From Pseudomonas capsici (GTDB lineage: Bacteria; Pseudomonadota; Gammaproteobacteria; Pseudomonadales; Pseudomonadaceae): a DNA stretch of 64,000 nt. How positions within the stretch are numbered: position 1 is the stretch's first letter; every line of letters starts with the position of its first letter. A program made the position numbers and the translations under genes. Below the pieces are notes generated by a model. It worked only from the letters and a program-made list of their open reading frames with translations. It made no database searches and had not been told where the DNA came from. Positions 55,801-64,000 of this stretch are shown one piece after another. The stretch is taken from positions 62,001 to 126,000 of the forward strand of contig NZ_JAFGZD010000009.1 in assembly GCF_017165765.1 (NCBI RefSeq), written 5' to 3'.

Positions 55801-56325
55801 CTCCTTGTATTTGGAGATGCCGGCCGCTTCTTCGATGAAGTTGCGCAGGTCCTCGGGCTTGGCTTCGATCAGCTTGGAGATCATGCCCTGTTCGATGATC
55901 GAATAGCTGCGCGGGCCAAGGCCGGTGCCCAGGAAAATATCGGTGATGTCGCGGCGACGGCATTTGGCGCCGTTGAGGTAGTAGCTGTTCTGGCTGTCGC
56001 GGGTGACTTTGCGGCGAATGGAGATTTCCGCATAGCTGGCGTATTCGCCCACCAGCGTGCCGTCGGAGTTGTCGAACACCAGTTCGATACTCGCCTGGCT
56101 GACCGGCTTGCGGCTGGTGGAGCCGTTGAAGATGACGTCGGTCATCGACTCGCCGCGCAGGTTCTTGGCCGAGCTTTCGCCCATCACCCAGCGCACGGCG
56201 TCGATGATGTTGGACTTGCCACAACCATTGGGCCCGACAACGGCCGCCATGTTACTGGGGAAGTTCACCGTGGTGGGGTCGACGAAGGATTTGAACCCCG
56301 CCAGCTTGATGCACTTCAAACGCAT
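52837..56325 (-). CDS. smc: Chromosome segregation ATPase SMC
   Basis: 1162-residue SMC protein for chromosome condensation and segregation. Walker A VVGPNGCGKSNIIDAVRWV is near 32, two long coiled coils (about 165-500 and 665-1000) flank a hinge near 520-640 with the QAVLVDD segment, and the ABC signature HLLSGGEKALTALALVFAI is near 1065. Walker B is PFCMLDEVDAPLDDAN near 1090. Full length. It starts 4 bases after the stop codon of the GntR regulator, so the two are co-transcribed. Confidence 0.97.
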   Translation of the reverse strand: MRLKCIKLAGFKSFVDPTTVNFPSNMAAVVGPNGCGKSNIIDAVRWVMGESSAKNLRGESMTDVIFNGSTSRKPVSQASIELVFDNSDGTLVGEYASYAEISIRRKVTRDSQNSYYLNGAKCRRRDITDIFLGTGLGPRSYSIIEQGMISKLIEAKPEDLRNFIEEAAGISKYKERRRETENRIRRTHENLARLTDLREELERQLERLHRQAQAAEKYQEYKAEERQLKAQLSALRWQTLNEQVGQREAVIGNQEIGFEALVADQRSADASIERLRDGHHDLSERFNQVQGRFYSVGGDIARVEQSIQHGQQRLRQLQDDLREAERARQETESHLGHDTTLLATLDEELEMLEPEQEMTSAAAEESAIALEDAEAGMQGWQEKWDAFNQQSAEPQRQAQVQQSRIQQLEQSIERLAERQRRLNEERQLLAADPEDAAILELSEDLATREMTIDELHLNEGQVVEQLEQLREQLQQANQAQQQAQGELQRLNGRLASLEALQQAALDPDTGTAEWLRDQQLAERPRLAEGLNVEAGWELAVETVLGADLQAVLVDDFAGLDLAGFQQGDLRLLSPDADTRRLPGSLLDKVDSPVDLSAWLGQVMPVENLDEALARRGQLGEGQSFISRDGYWVGRHFLRVRRASEAQSGVLARGQELQRLGLERDELEAALAAREEQLLSLREQQTQQEETREQLRRRLQDEARQQGELKAQLSAAKAKVEQLSLRRTRLDEELTEVGEQRAMEHEHLGESRVQLQDALDAMAQDTEQREILQAQRDSLRERLDRVRQEARQHKDRSHQLAVRLGSIKAQHDSTRQALERLKMQSERLSEKSEQLSLNLEEGQAPLEELRLKLEELLEKRMVVDDEMRIAKIALEDADRELRDAEKRRTQAEQQSQLLRGQLEQQRLEWQSLTVRRKALQDQLHEDGYDLHGVLATLSPEASEASAEQQLESIAGRIQRLGAINLAAIDEYQQQSERKRYLDAQNADLVEALETLENVIRKIDKETRNRFKETFDQINSGIQALFPKVFGGGSAYLELTGEDLLDTGVTIMARPPGKKNSTIHLLSGGEKALTALALVFAIFKLNPAPFCMLDEVDAPLDDANVGRYARLVKEMSQTVQFIYITHNKIAMEMADQLMGVTMHEPGCSRLVAVDVEEAMALVDA

Positions 56326-56329
56326 GGTT

Positions 56330-56989
56330 TCAGCCTGTGGACAAAGCGGCCAGCACCAGCCTGCAGCTGCGTTGGCAATATTGGATCAAGACCTCGCGAA
56401 TCCTTGGCAGATCACGGGCTACAACGGCTTCGAGCAGTTGCGAAAACAGCAACAGGTAGTCGTCCAGTTCCGCCTGGCGCTGCTCGAGGGCCAGATAATA
56501 ACTGCGACTCATGGAAGGTTGCAGGTTTTCGACGGTTTCCTGCAGATACGGATTGTCGGCAAACGGATAGGCCGAGCGCATGACGTTGAAGCTTTCCTCG
56601 ACGAAGACCGTGACATCGCCGCGCTCGCAACTGGCCTTGAGGCGCTGCTGGATCTGTACGAAGGGCGTCAGGTCCGACTCGCGCTGCCAGCGTTCGGCAA
56701 CGGCGGTGGCCAGCAGGATGTAAAGCTCGGCCATCATCGTGCACAGGCCGACCACATTGTGGGCATCCATCACGGTCACCTGTGCACCACGACGCGGCAG
56801 GATCACCACCAGATGTCTGCGCTCCAGAATCAACAGCGCTTCGCGAACGGTCCCGCGGCTGACACTCAACGCTTGCGTAACCTTTTGTTCCTGGATTCGC
56901 TCTCCAGGTTTCAGCTCACCACGGATGATCCGCTCGGCAAGATGCTGAGCGACTTGCTCGGCGAGGCTGTCCGATGCCTTGAACGTCAT
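56330..56989 (-). CDS. GntR-family (FCD) transcriptional regulator heading the smc operon
   Basis: A 219-residue regulator. The N-terminal winged helix (SLAEQVAQHLAERIIRGELKPGERIQEQKVTQALSVSRGTVREALLILERRHLVVILPRRGAQV) is typical of GntR, and the FCD-type helical ligand domain follows. ATG 56989 with AAAGGAAAG just upstream is preferred; the open frame extends to 57112. It is divergent from xdhA and directly upstream of smc. Control of the xanthine genes is plausible from position; the effector is unknown. Confidence 0.88.
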   Translation of the reverse strand: MTFKASDSLAEQVAQHLAERIIRGELKPGERIQEQKVTQALSVSRGTVREALLILERRHLVVILPRRGAQVTVMDAHNVVGLCTMMAELYILLATAVAERWQRESDLTPFVQIQQRLKASCERGDVTVFVEESFNVMRSAYPFADNPYLQETVENLQPSMSRSYYLALEQRQAELDDYLLLFSQLLEAVVARDLPRIREVLIQYCQRSCRLVLAALSTG

Positions 56990-57131
56990 GTCTTTCCTTT
57001 CAGAAGCAGTTCTGATTATTAAGAGAGGGAGTGTATCGCAACCTTTGGGCATGGCGCAGGGCCATATCGCGAAACTGGCACGAATTAAGCAGATGTGCGT
57101 AATAACCAGCAACAGGCTTATTCCAGAGGCC

Positions 57132-57221
57132 TTGTATTACGCTTGGGCGAACCCGTAAAAAGGCAATTTCCTGACTCTTAAGTCAGAAAAAAATTGACCC
57201 GATAAGTAAAGCTGATAAATT
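57132..57221 (+). promoter_or_regulatory. Divergent control region between GntR and xdhA
   Basis: A GntR-type half-palindrome TTGTATTACGC (57132-57142) matches TNGTNNNACNA at 10 of 11. CTGACT-CTTA-AGTCAG (57171-57186) is a perfect six-base inverted repeat with a 4-base centre. TTGACC (57194-57199) with TAAATT (57216-57221) after 16 bases is a likely xdhA promoter. Operator function is inferred. Confidence 0.45.
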
Positions 57222-57262
57222 CATCGACATATCCGATTACAAGAAATCGAGGGTGCAGTGCC

Positions 57263-58717
57263 GTGATCCAGTTCCTTTTGAACCAGGAGCTCAAAACCGA
57301 GCACGCCCTGGACCCGAACCTCACCGTGCTCGATTACCTGCGCGAACACCTGCACAGGACAGGCACCAAGGAAGGCTGCGCCAGCGGTGACTGCGGTGCT
57401 TGTACCGTTGTGCTCAGCGAGCTGGAGACCGACAGCCATGGCAACGAGCAATTGCGTTATCGCAGCCTCAATGCCTGCCTGACCTTCGTGGCTTCGCTGC
57501 ACGGCAAGCAATTGATCAGCGTCGAAGACCTCAAGCATAAGGGGCAATTGCACAGCGTGCAGAAGGCCATGGTCGACTGTCACGGTTCGCAATGCGGCTT
57601 CTGCACGCCGGGTTTTGTGATGTCGCTGTTTGCCCTGCAAAAGAACAGCACGCAAGCCGATCCCCATCAGACTCACGAAGCCTTGGCAGGCAATCTCTGC
57701 CGCTGCACCGGTTATCGCCCGATCCTGGATGCAGCCACCCAGGCTTGCAGCCAGTCCGGCACCGACCAGTTCGACCAGCGCCGGGAACAGACCATCGCCC
57801 GCCTGCGCAGCATCGCGCCCCGAACGACTGGTGAACTCAACGACGGCGACAAGCGCTCGCTGGTGCCACTGACCGTGGCCGATCTGGCCGACCTGTACAA
57901 CGCACATCCGCAGGCACGCTTGCTGGCCGGCGGGACCGATCTGGCGCTGGAAGTCACTCAACAGCACAAGTCGCTGCCGGTGATGATTCATGTGGGCCAT
58001 ATCCCCGAGATGAAGCGCATCGAGCGTTTCGACGACCGGCTGGAGATTGGCGCTGCCGCTTCGCTGACCGATTGCCATAAAGCCCTCAAGGCCGAGTACC
58101 CCGACTTCGGCGAACTGCTGCAACGCTTCGCCTCGCTGCAGATCCGCAATCAGGGCACGCTGGGGGGCAATATCGGCAACGCTTCGCCCATCGGCGACGC
58201 CCCGCCGCTGTTGATCGCACTGGGCGCGCAGATCGTGTTGCGCAAGGGCGACACCCGGCGCAGTCTGGCACTGGAGGATTACTTCATCGATTATCGGGTG
58301 ACGGGGCGCCAGGAAAGCGAGTTCATCGAGAAGATCATTGTGCCAACCGCCAGGGCTGGCCATGTGTTCCGCGCCTACAAGGTGTCCAAGCGGCTGGATG
58401 ACGATATCTCCGCCGTCTGCGCAGCCTTTTGTCTGCATATCGAAAACGACAGGATTGTCGGTGCGCGCATCGCGTTCGGCGGCATGGCGGCCATTCCCAA
58501 ACGCGCTGCTGCCTGCGAACAGGCCTTGATCGGTCAGCCCTGGACCTCGGCCTCCGTCGAGCAGGCCTGCGCCGCCCTGGCCGAAGACTTCACACCGCTG
58601 TCGGACTTTCGCGCCAGCAAGGAATACCGCCTGCTCAGCGCGCAGAACCTGTTGCGCAAATGCTTCATCGAGCTGCAAACACCCTCTCTTGCAACGCGGG
58701 TGACCGACTATGTCTAA
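57263..58717 (+). CDS. xdhA: Xanthine dehydrogenase small subunit
   Basis: FAD and iron-sulfur subunit of the bacterial xanthine dehydrogenase that oxidises hypoxanthine and xanthine to urate. 484 residues. The [2Fe-2S] domain I has CASGDCGACTVV near 42-53, domain II has HGSQCGFCTPGFVMS near 110 and NLCRCTGYRPI near 148, and the FAD domain follows from about 190. It starts with GTG 57263, with GAGGGTG upstream (MIQFLLNQELKTEH). It overlaps xdhB by 8 bases. First gene of xdhABC-guaD. Confidence 0.95.
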   Translation: MIQFLLNQELKTEHALDPNLTVLDYLREHLHRTGTKEGCASGDCGACTVVLSELETDSHGNEQLRYRSLNACLTFVASLHGKQLISVEDLKHKGQLHSVQKAMVDCHGSQCGFCTPGFVMSLFALQKNSTQADPHQTHEALAGNLCRCTGYRPILDAATQACSQSGTDQFDQRREQTIARLRSIAPRTTGELNDGDKRSLVPLTVADLADLYNAHPQARLLAGGTDLALEVTQQHKSLPVMIHVGHIPEMKRIERFDDRLEIGAAASLTDCHKALKAEYPDFGELLQRFASLQIRNQGTLGGNIGNASPIGDAPPLLIALGAQIVLRKGDTRRSLALEDYFIDYRVTGRQESEFIEKIIVPTARAGHVFRAYKVSKRLDDDISAVCAAFCLHIENDRIVGARIAFGGMAAIPKRAAACEQALIGQPWTSASVEQACAALAEDFTPLSDFRASKEYRLLSAQNLLRKCFIELQTPSLATRVTDYV

Positions 58718-61067
58718 CCTTCCCCCGCCCATGACCCAGGCCGAACGGGTCGCGCTGTTCCAGCAGGGCCTGACCACCGGCGCAGGCCGCAGCGTCAAGC
58801 ATGACAGCGCCGACAAGCATGTCAGCGGCGAGGCGATCTATATCGATGACCGCCTGGAATTCCCCAATCAGTTGCATGTATATGCACGCCTGTCGGACCG
58901 CGCCCATGCGCGGATCCTCAGCGTCGACACCACACCTTGCCTGGCCTTCGATGGAGTGCGGATCGTCATCACCCACGAAGACATTCCCGGCCTGAAGGAC
59001 ATCGGCCCGCTGTTGCCCGGCGACCCGCTGCTGGCCATCGACAAGGTGGAGTTTGTCGGCCAGCCGGTTCTGGCCGTGGCTGCCAGGGATCTGGACACTG
59101 CACGCAAGGCAGCCATGGCAGCGGTTATCGAATATGAAGATCTGGAGCCGGTGCTGGATGTGGTCCAGGCCTTGCGCCAGAAGCACTTCGTGGTCGACAG
59201 CCATACCCAAAAGCGCGGCGATTCGGCCAGTGCCCTGCAAGGCGCGCCGCATCGCCTGCAGGGCCATCTGCATATCGGCGGGCAGGAGCATTTTTATCTG
59301 GAGACTCAGGTCTCGTCGGTGATGCCCACCGAAGATGGCGGGATGATCGTCTACTGCTCCACCCAGAACCCCACGGAAGTCCAGAAACTGGTGGCCGAGG
59401 TACTGGGCGTTTCGATGAACCGCGTTGTGGTCGACATGCGGCGCATGGGTGGCGGTTTTGGTGGCAAGGAAACCCAGGCAGCCAGCCCGGCGTGTCTGTG
59501 CGCGGTGATTGCCCACCTCACTGGTCAGCCGACCAAGATGCGTCTGCCACGGGTCGAAGACATGGTGATGACCGGCAAGCGCCACCCGTTCTATATCGAA
59601 TACGACGTGGGGTTCGACGATAGCGGACGCCTGCACGGCATCGAACTGGAACTGGCGGGCAACTGCGGTTATTCGCCGGACCTTTCGGCCTCTATTGTCG
59701 ACCGGGCGATGTTCCATGCCGACAATGCCTATTACCTGGGCGATGCCACCATCAACGGCCATCGCTGCAAGACCAACACCGCGTCCAACACCGCCTATCG
59801 CGGTTTTGGCGGCCCGCAGGGCATGGTGGCCATCGAGGAAGTGATGGACCGCATCGCCCGCTATCTGGGCCTGGACCCGCTGGCGGTGCGCAAGACCAAT
59901 TACTACGGCAAGACAGAACGCAACGTCACCCATTACTACCAGACCGTCGAGCACAACCTGCTGCAGGAAATGACTGCCGATCTTGAGCAAAGCAGTCAGT
60001 ACGCCGAGCGGCGCGAAGCCATCAGGGCTTTCAACGCCAGCAGCCCGATCCTGAAAAAGGGCCTGGCGCTGACGCCGGTCAAGTTCGGGATTTCCTTTAC
60101 CGCCAGCTTTCTCAATCAGGCCGGCGCGCTGATCCACATCTACACCGACGGCAGCATCCACCTGAACCACGGCGGCACGGAAATGGGCCAGGGCCTGAAC
60201 GTCAAGGTGGCTCAGGTGGTGGCCGAGGTGTTCCAGGTGGATATCGAGCGCATCCAGATCACCGCGACCAACACCGACAAGGTGCCCAATACCTCGCCCA
60301 CGGCAGCCTCCAGCGGCACGGACCTCAATGGCAAGGCTGCGCAGAACGCGGCTGAAATCCTCAAGCAGCGGCTGGTGGAGTTTGCCGCGCAGAAGTATCA
60401 GGTGGCCGAAGCCGATGTGCAGTTCGGCAATGGCCATGTGCGTATCGGCGAGCAGATGCTGTCTTTCGCCGAACTGGCGCAACAGGCGTGGATGGGTCAG
60501 GTGTCGTTGTCCAGCACGGGCTATTACAAGACGCCGAAGATTTTCTATGACCGCAGCCAGGCACGCGGTCGGCCCTTTTACTACTACGCCTTTGGCGCCG
60601 CCTGTGCCGAGGTGATCGTCGACACCCTGACCGGCGAATACAAGATGCTGCGCACCGACATCCTGCATGACGTGGGCGCATCGCTGAACCCGGCCATCGA
60701 TATCGGCCAGGTCGAAGGCGGTTATGTACAAGGCGCGGGCTGGCTGACCACCGAAGAACTGGTGTGGAACGACAAGGGCAAACTGCTGACCAGCGGCCCG
60801 GCGTCCTACAAGATCCCGGCAGTGGCGGATCTGCCGCTGGATTTGCGGGTGACGCTGGTGGAAAACCGCAAGAACCCGGAAGACACCGTATTCCATTCCA
60901 AAGCCGTGGGCGAACCACCGTTCATGCTGGGGATTGCCGCATGGTGTGCAATCAAGGATGCGGTGGCGAGCCTCGGCGATTATCGGCATCAGCCCGATAT
61001 CGATGCGCCTGCGACGCCGGAGCGGGTGTTGTGGGGCTGTGAGCAGATGAGGCGTTTGCACAGATGA
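58710..61067 (+). CDS. xdhB: Xanthine dehydrogenase large subunit
   Basis: Molybdopterin-binding catalytic subunit, 785 residues. Contacts are visible in GGGFGGKETQAASPAC near 250, GFGGPQGM near 365 and NHGGTEMGQGL near 480. The late block GEPPFMLGIAAWCAI carries the catalytic glutamate, expected near residue 730. Initiation ATG overlaps xdhA. It overlaps xdhC by 4 bases, showing tight coupling. Confidence 0.95.
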   Translation: MSNLPPPMTQAERVALFQQGLTTGAGRSVKHDSADKHVSGEAIYIDDRLEFPNQLHVYARLSDRAHARILSVDTTPCLAFDGVRIVITHEDIPGLKDIGPLLPGDPLLAIDKVEFVGQPVLAVAARDLDTARKAAMAAVIEYEDLEPVLDVVQALRQKHFVVDSHTQKRGDSASALQGAPHRLQGHLHIGGQEHFYLETQVSSVMPTEDGGMIVYCSTQNPTEVQKLVAEVLGVSMNRVVVDMRRMGGGFGGKETQAASPACLCAVIAHLTGQPTKMRLPRVEDMVMTGKRHPFYIEYDVGFDDSGRLHGIELELAGNCGYSPDLSASIVDRAMFHADNAYYLGDATINGHRCKTNTASNTAYRGFGGPQGMVAIEEVMDRIARYLGLDPLAVRKTNYYGKTERNVTHYYQTVEHNLLQEMTADLEQSSQYAERREAIRAFNASSPILKKGLALTPVKFGISFTASFLNQAGALIHIYTDGSIHLNHGGTEMGQGLNVKVAQVVAEVFQVDIERIQITATNTDKVPNTSPTAASSGTDLNGKAAQNAAEILKQRLVEFAAQKYQVAEADVQFGNGHVRIGEQMLSFAELAQQAWMGQVSLSSTGYYKTPKIFYDRSQARGRPFYYYAFGAACAEVIVDTLTGEYKMLRTDILHDVGASLNPAIDIGQVEGGYVQGAGWLTTEELVWNDKGKLLTSGPASYKIPAVADLPLDLRVTLVENRKNPEDTVFHSKAVGEPPFMLGIAAWCAIKDAVASLGDYRHQPDIDAPATPERVLWGCEQMRRLHR

Positions 61068-61903
61068 ACAACTGGATCAGCGCTCTGGCCGAGCTACAGG
61101 CCCAAGGTGAGCCGGGCATTCTGGTCACCATCATCGAGGAACTGGGTTCGACGCCGCGCAATGCAGGCTCCAAAATGGTGGTCACCGCACAGGCTATCCA
61201 CGACACCATCGGCGGCGGACACCTGGAATACAAGGCCATGGAAATCGCCCGGGAAATGCTCTCCAGCGGCACCCGGCAGACGCGCCTTGAACGCTTCAAC
61301 CTCGGTGCCAGCCTTGGCCAGTGCTGCGGCGGGGTCAACGTTCTGCTGTTCGAGCCTATGGGCCAGCCACAGGCCGAGATTGCGGTGTTCGGTGCCGGTC
61401 ATGTCGGGCGGGCGCTGGTGCCACTGCTGGCCAGCCTGCCCTGCCGGGTGCGCTGGATCGACTCGCGTGAGCAGGAATTCCCCGGGCAACCGCCCGCAGG
61501 TGTGCTGAAAATCGTCAACGACGAACCGGTCGATGAAGTCGCGCAGTTGCCCAAAGGCAGTTACTGCATCGTCATGACCCACAACCATCAACTGGATCTG
61601 GAACTGACCGCCGCCATTCTCAAGCGTGGCGACTTTGGTTACTTCGGGCTGATCGGCTCCAGGACCAAACGCGTCAAGTTCGAGCATCGCCTGAAAGAGC
61701 GCGGTTTCGAACCCGCCTTGCTGCAACGCATGCGTTGCCCCATGGGGCTGGCGCAAGTCAAAGGCAAACTGCCGGTAGAGATCGCCATTTCCATCGCCGC
61801 CGAAGTGATCGCCACCTACAACGCCAGCTTCGGCCAGCATGACGCCAGCGCCGAACCTGTCGCCAAACTGCTGCCCGCCTCGCGGCGCAGCCAGTCGCAA
61901 TGA
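61064..61903 (+). CDS. xdhC: Xanthine dehydrogenase accessory protein XdhC
   Basis: A 279-residue maturation factor that loads sulfurated molybdenum cofactor into the large subunit. It has an N-terminal XdhC/CoxI domain (VTIIEELGSTPRNAGSKMVV, GASLGQCCGG) and a C-terminal Rossmann-like domain with IAVFGAGHVGRALVPLLASL near 105 and FGLIGSRTKRVKFEHRL near 195. It follows xdhB with a 4-base overlap. Confidence 0.93.
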   Translation: MNNWISALAELQAQGEPGILVTIIEELGSTPRNAGSKMVVTAQAIHDTIGGGHLEYKAMEIAREMLSSGTRQTRLERFNLGASLGQCCGGVNVLLFEPMGQPQAEIAVFGAGHVGRALVPLLASLPCRVRWIDSREQEFPGQPPAGVLKIVNDEPVDEVAQLPKGSYCIVMTHNHQLDLELTAAILKRGDFGYFGLIGSRTKRVKFEHRLKERGFEPALLQRMRCPMGLAQVKGKLPVEIAISIAAEVIATYNASFGQHDASAEPVAKLLPASRRSQSQ

Positions 61904-61910
61904 GATGCCC

Positions 61911-63230
61911 ATGACCCTCGTTTCAAGTAACAGAAAAGCCTACCGCGCCAGCATCGTGCACAGCCTTGCCGACCCCGCCGAAGTGGGCGTCGAAAACTCC
62001 TGCGAATATTTCGCCGACGGCCTGCTGCTGATCGAAGACGGCAGGATCAAGGCCGTAGGCCATGCTGCCGATCTGCTGGATACCCTGGGCAGCGATGTGG
62101 AATTGATCGAGTATCAGGACGCGCTGATTACTCCGGGCTTTATCGACACCCATATTCACCTGCCACAAACCGGCATGATCGGCTCCTATGGCGAGCAGTT
62201 GCTGGACTGGCTCGACACTTACACCTTCCCTTGTGAACGTCAGTTCGCCGACCCGGCCCATGCCGCCGAAGTGGCGGATATCTTCCTCAAGGAACTGCTG
62301 CGTAACGGCACCACCACGGCTCTGGTTTTCGGCAGCGTACACAAGGAGTCGGTAGAAGCCCTGTTCAGCGCCGCCCGGCAACTGAACCTGCGCATGATCG
62401 CCGGCAAGGTGCTGATGGACCGCAACGCACCTGACTATCTGGTGGATACCGCCGAGTCCGGCTATACGGACAGCAAGGCCCTGATCGAGCGCTGGCACGG
62501 TGAAGGCCGTCTGAGCTACGCCGTAACACCACGTTTCGCGCCCACCAGCACACCGGAGCAACTGACCCTGGCCGGTAAACTGCTGAGCGAGTATCCAGAT
62601 CTGTACATGCAGACGCATATCAGCGAAAACCTGCAGGAAATCGAATGGGTCAAGGCCCTGTTCCCGGAGCGCAAGAATTATCTGGATGTGTACGACCATT
62701 TCCAGTTGCTGGGCGAACGCTCGGTATTCGCCCATGGCGTACACCTGTGCGACGAGCAGTGTGCACGGCTGGCAGAAACCGGCTCGGCCATTGCGTTCTG
62801 TCCGACCTCCAACCTGTTTCTGGGCAGTGGCCTGTTCGATCTGCCGAAGGCTGAAAGGCACGGAATCAACGTCGGGCTAGGCACCGACGTGGGCGGCGGC
62901 ACCAGCTTCTCGATCCTGCAGACCCTCAACGAAGCCTATAAGGTCATGCAGATGCAGGGCGCGAGGCTCAGCCCTTTCAAATCGCTGTATCTGGCGACAT
63001 TGGGCGGCGCACGGGCGCTGCGACTGGATGACCGGATCGGCAGCCTGAAGCCCGGCAATGAAGCGGATTTTCTGGTACTGGATTACAACGCCACGCCACT
63101 GCTGGCTTATCGGCTGAAGCAAGCCAGGGACATTGCCGAAATCCTGTTCGTGCTGATGACTCTGGGGGATGACCGCACGGTTCGACAGACCTGGGCGGCC
63201 GGGGAGTTGGTGCACGAGCGAGAGGGGTGA
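61911..63230 (+). CDS. guaD: Guanine deaminase
   Basis: Hydrolyses guanine to xanthine, feeding the dehydrogenase encoded upstream. 439 residues from ATG 61911 (MTLVSSNRKAYRAS); an ATG two codons earlier at 61905 is also possible and neither has a good ribosome site, so translation is likely coupled to xdhC. The metal centre is formed by ITPGFIDTHIHLPQTGMIG (HxH, near 80-95), MQTHISENLQEIEW near 235, VFAHGVHL near 270 and GLGTDVGGGTSFS with the catalytic Asp near 320. Confidence 0.93.
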   Translation: MTLVSSNRKAYRASIVHSLADPAEVGVENSCEYFADGLLLIEDGRIKAVGHAADLLDTLGSDVELIEYQDALITPGFIDTHIHLPQTGMIGSYGEQLLDWLDTYTFPCERQFADPAHAAEVADIFLKELLRNGTTTALVFGSVHKESVEALFSAARQLNLRMIAGKVLMDRNAPDYLVDTAESGYTDSKALIERWHGEGRLSYAVTPRFAPTSTPEQLTLAGKLLSEYPDLYMQTHISENLQEIEWVKALFPERKNYLDVYDHFQLLGERSVFAHGVHLCDEQCARLAETGSAIAFCPTSNLFLGSGLFDLPKAERHGINVGLGTDVGGGTSFSILQTLNEAYKVMQMQGARLSPFKSLYLATLGGARALRLDDRIGSLKPGNEADFLVLDYNATPLLAYRLKQARDIAEILFVLMTLGDDRTVRQTWAAGELVHEREG

Positions 63231-63244
63231 TGGCTGGCCTTTTC

Positions 63245-63258
63245 GCGGATAGATCCGC
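63245..63258 (+). repeat. Short REP-like palindrome
   Basis: GCGGAT-AG-ATCCGC, preceded by TTTTC and followed by TCCTC, the pattern of another common Pseudomonas intergenic palindrome; 15 bases after the guaD stop. Confidence 0.6.
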
Positions 63259-63285
63259 TCCTCTAAGGCTATGGGCTCATAACTC

Positions 63286-63377
63286 GTGGGAGAGGCCTTG
63301 GCCGCGACAGCAATGTGAAGCGTGCTGAAAATGTGTCCTCTGTTCAAGCAGGTCGTCGCGGCCAAAGCCCCTCACAC
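63286..63377. repeat. Pair of inverted REP elements
   Basis: GTGGGAGAGGCCTTGGCC...GCGAC at 63286-63308 and the inverted partner GTCGCGGCCAAAGCCCCTC at 63355-63377. Same consensus as the pair at 40722-40805. It lies between the convergent guaD and GntR genes. Confidence 0.85.
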
Positions 63378-63397
63378 AGGCATGTACGCCTTGACTG

Positions 63398-64000
63398 TTA
63401 CGCCTTGCCCGACTTCTTCTTACCCTGCATCAGGTGCGAAAACACCGCATGCAGGTCATCGGATGCGCCCTCGTCGTCGAGGTTGAGCTTGCTGTCGATG
63501 TGGTCCATGTGATGCATCATCAATTCCACGGCCAGCGCGGCGTCACGCGCTTCGATGGCGTCGATCAAGCGGGCGTGTTCATCGTAGGAACAATGGGTGC
63601 GGTTGCCGTTTTCGTATTGGGCGATGATCAATGAGGTCTGCGAAACCAGGCTGCGCTGAAAGCTGATCAAAGGTGCATTCTTCGCGGCAACGGCCAGTTG
63701 CAGGTGGAACTCGCCGGACAGACGGATACCCGCGCCACGGTCCCCTCTGGCAAAGCTGTCGCGCTCGTCGCTGACCATCTGCCGCAATTCGGCCAGTTGC
63801 TCGGCAGTGGCGTGTTCGACCGCCAGTTCGGTAATGGCCTTTTCCACCATGCGCCGGGCAAAGAATACCTGGCGCGCTTCTTCGACACTGGGGCTGGCGA
63901 CCACGGCTCCGCGATTGGGTCGCAGCAGCACCACACCTTCATGGGCCAGCCGCGACAGGGCGCGACGAATGATGGTGCGACTGACGCCAAAGATTTCGCC
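63398..64000 (-). CDS. GntR-family (FCD) transcriptional regulator, 5' end outside window
   Basis: About 200 codons visible, still open at base 64000. The window end shows part of the winged helix (EIFGVSRTIIRRALSRLAHEGVVLL, PNRGAVV), followed by a complete FCD ligand domain: VEEARQVFFARRMVEKAITELA, FHLQLAVAAKNAPLISFQRSLV, and CSYDEHARLIDAIEARDAALAVELMMHHMDHI, the last with the metal/ligand His region. It is convergent with guaD, so purine-related control is possible but unproven. Confidence 0.85.
   Translation of the reverse strand, partial: GEIFGVSRTIIRRALSRLAHEGVVLLRPNRGAVVASPSVEEARQVFFARRMVEKAITELAVEHATAEQLAELRQMVSDERDSFARGDRGAGIRLSGEFHLQLAVAAKNAPLISFQRSLVSQTSLIIAQYENGNRTHCSYDEHARLIDAIEARDAALAVELMMHHMDHIDSKLNLDDEGASDDLHAVFSHLMQGKKKSGKA

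Noticed and set aside
58665..61061. 798-codon minus-strand open frame across xdhB
   Set aside because: Shadow of xdhB; no motifs, while the plus frame is a complete molybdoenzyme.

Overview
This window is a chromosomal segment of a fluorescent Pseudomonas, most like the P. syringae group. The evidence is the gene order (aconitase A, Aer-type receptor, two tandem cbb3 oxidases, ccoGHIS, hemN, anr, apt, recR, ybaB, dnaX, ligA, zipA, smc, xdhABC, guaD), GC-rich codon use, Pseudomonas-type REP palindromes, and ANR (FNR-type) boxes. Species assignment is inference; no rRNA or other species marker is present.

Layout. 1-7.7 kb: partial pdxB, tusA and rlmM on the minus strand, then acnA, a CPBP membrane protease and an Aer-like receptor on the plus strand. 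7.8-16.4 kb: accessory surface-type block with a secreted coiled-coil protein, a one-domain Ig-like protein, a classical autotransporter, two large paralogous Ig-like proteins without an obvious signal peptide, and a small unknown. 16.4-24 kb: an alpha/beta hydrolase and two complete ccoNOQP operons. 24.1-24.8 kb: a Phd/VapC-type toxin-antitoxin pair. 25-33.8 kb: ccoGHIS, a TauE/SafE-like membrane protein, hemN, a small unknown, anr and apt. ANR boxes precede the first cco operon, ccoG and hemN, so the regulator and its likely targets (oxidase, oxidase assembly, oxygen-independent haem synthesis) lie side by side. 33.85-34.07 kb: a nested inverted repeat. 34-37.3 kb: recR, ybaB and dnaX on the minus strand.

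37.4-40.6 kb holds a periplasmic solute-binding protein, a Tat-exported phosphatase of the AcpA family and an N-acetylmuramoyl-L-alanine amidase. 41-46.8 kb is an AT-richer accessory island. It has an orphan type VI PAAR protein, a lipase-like effector candidate and a lipoprotein immunity candidate. A rearranged second copy of that module follows (immunity lipoprotein fused to a PAAR tail, then a broken effector start). It ends with a two-gene unit of a PD-(D/E)XK nuclease-like protein and a DUF2971 protein, which is a candidate defence system.

47.1 kb carries the 4.5S signal-recognition-particle RNA on the minus strand. It is followed on the plus strand by a roughly 236-nt highly structured leader before an 18-codon ORF and a small Pseudomonas-type unknown protein. 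The rest is a zinc metallopeptidase, ligA-zipA-smc with a GntR regulator heading that operon, then divergent xdhABC-guaD for purine catabolism, and a second GntR regulator cut by the window end.

The points most worth following are the nuclease/DUF2971 pair, the chimeric immunity/PAAR gene, and the structured leader with mutually exclusive pairings.
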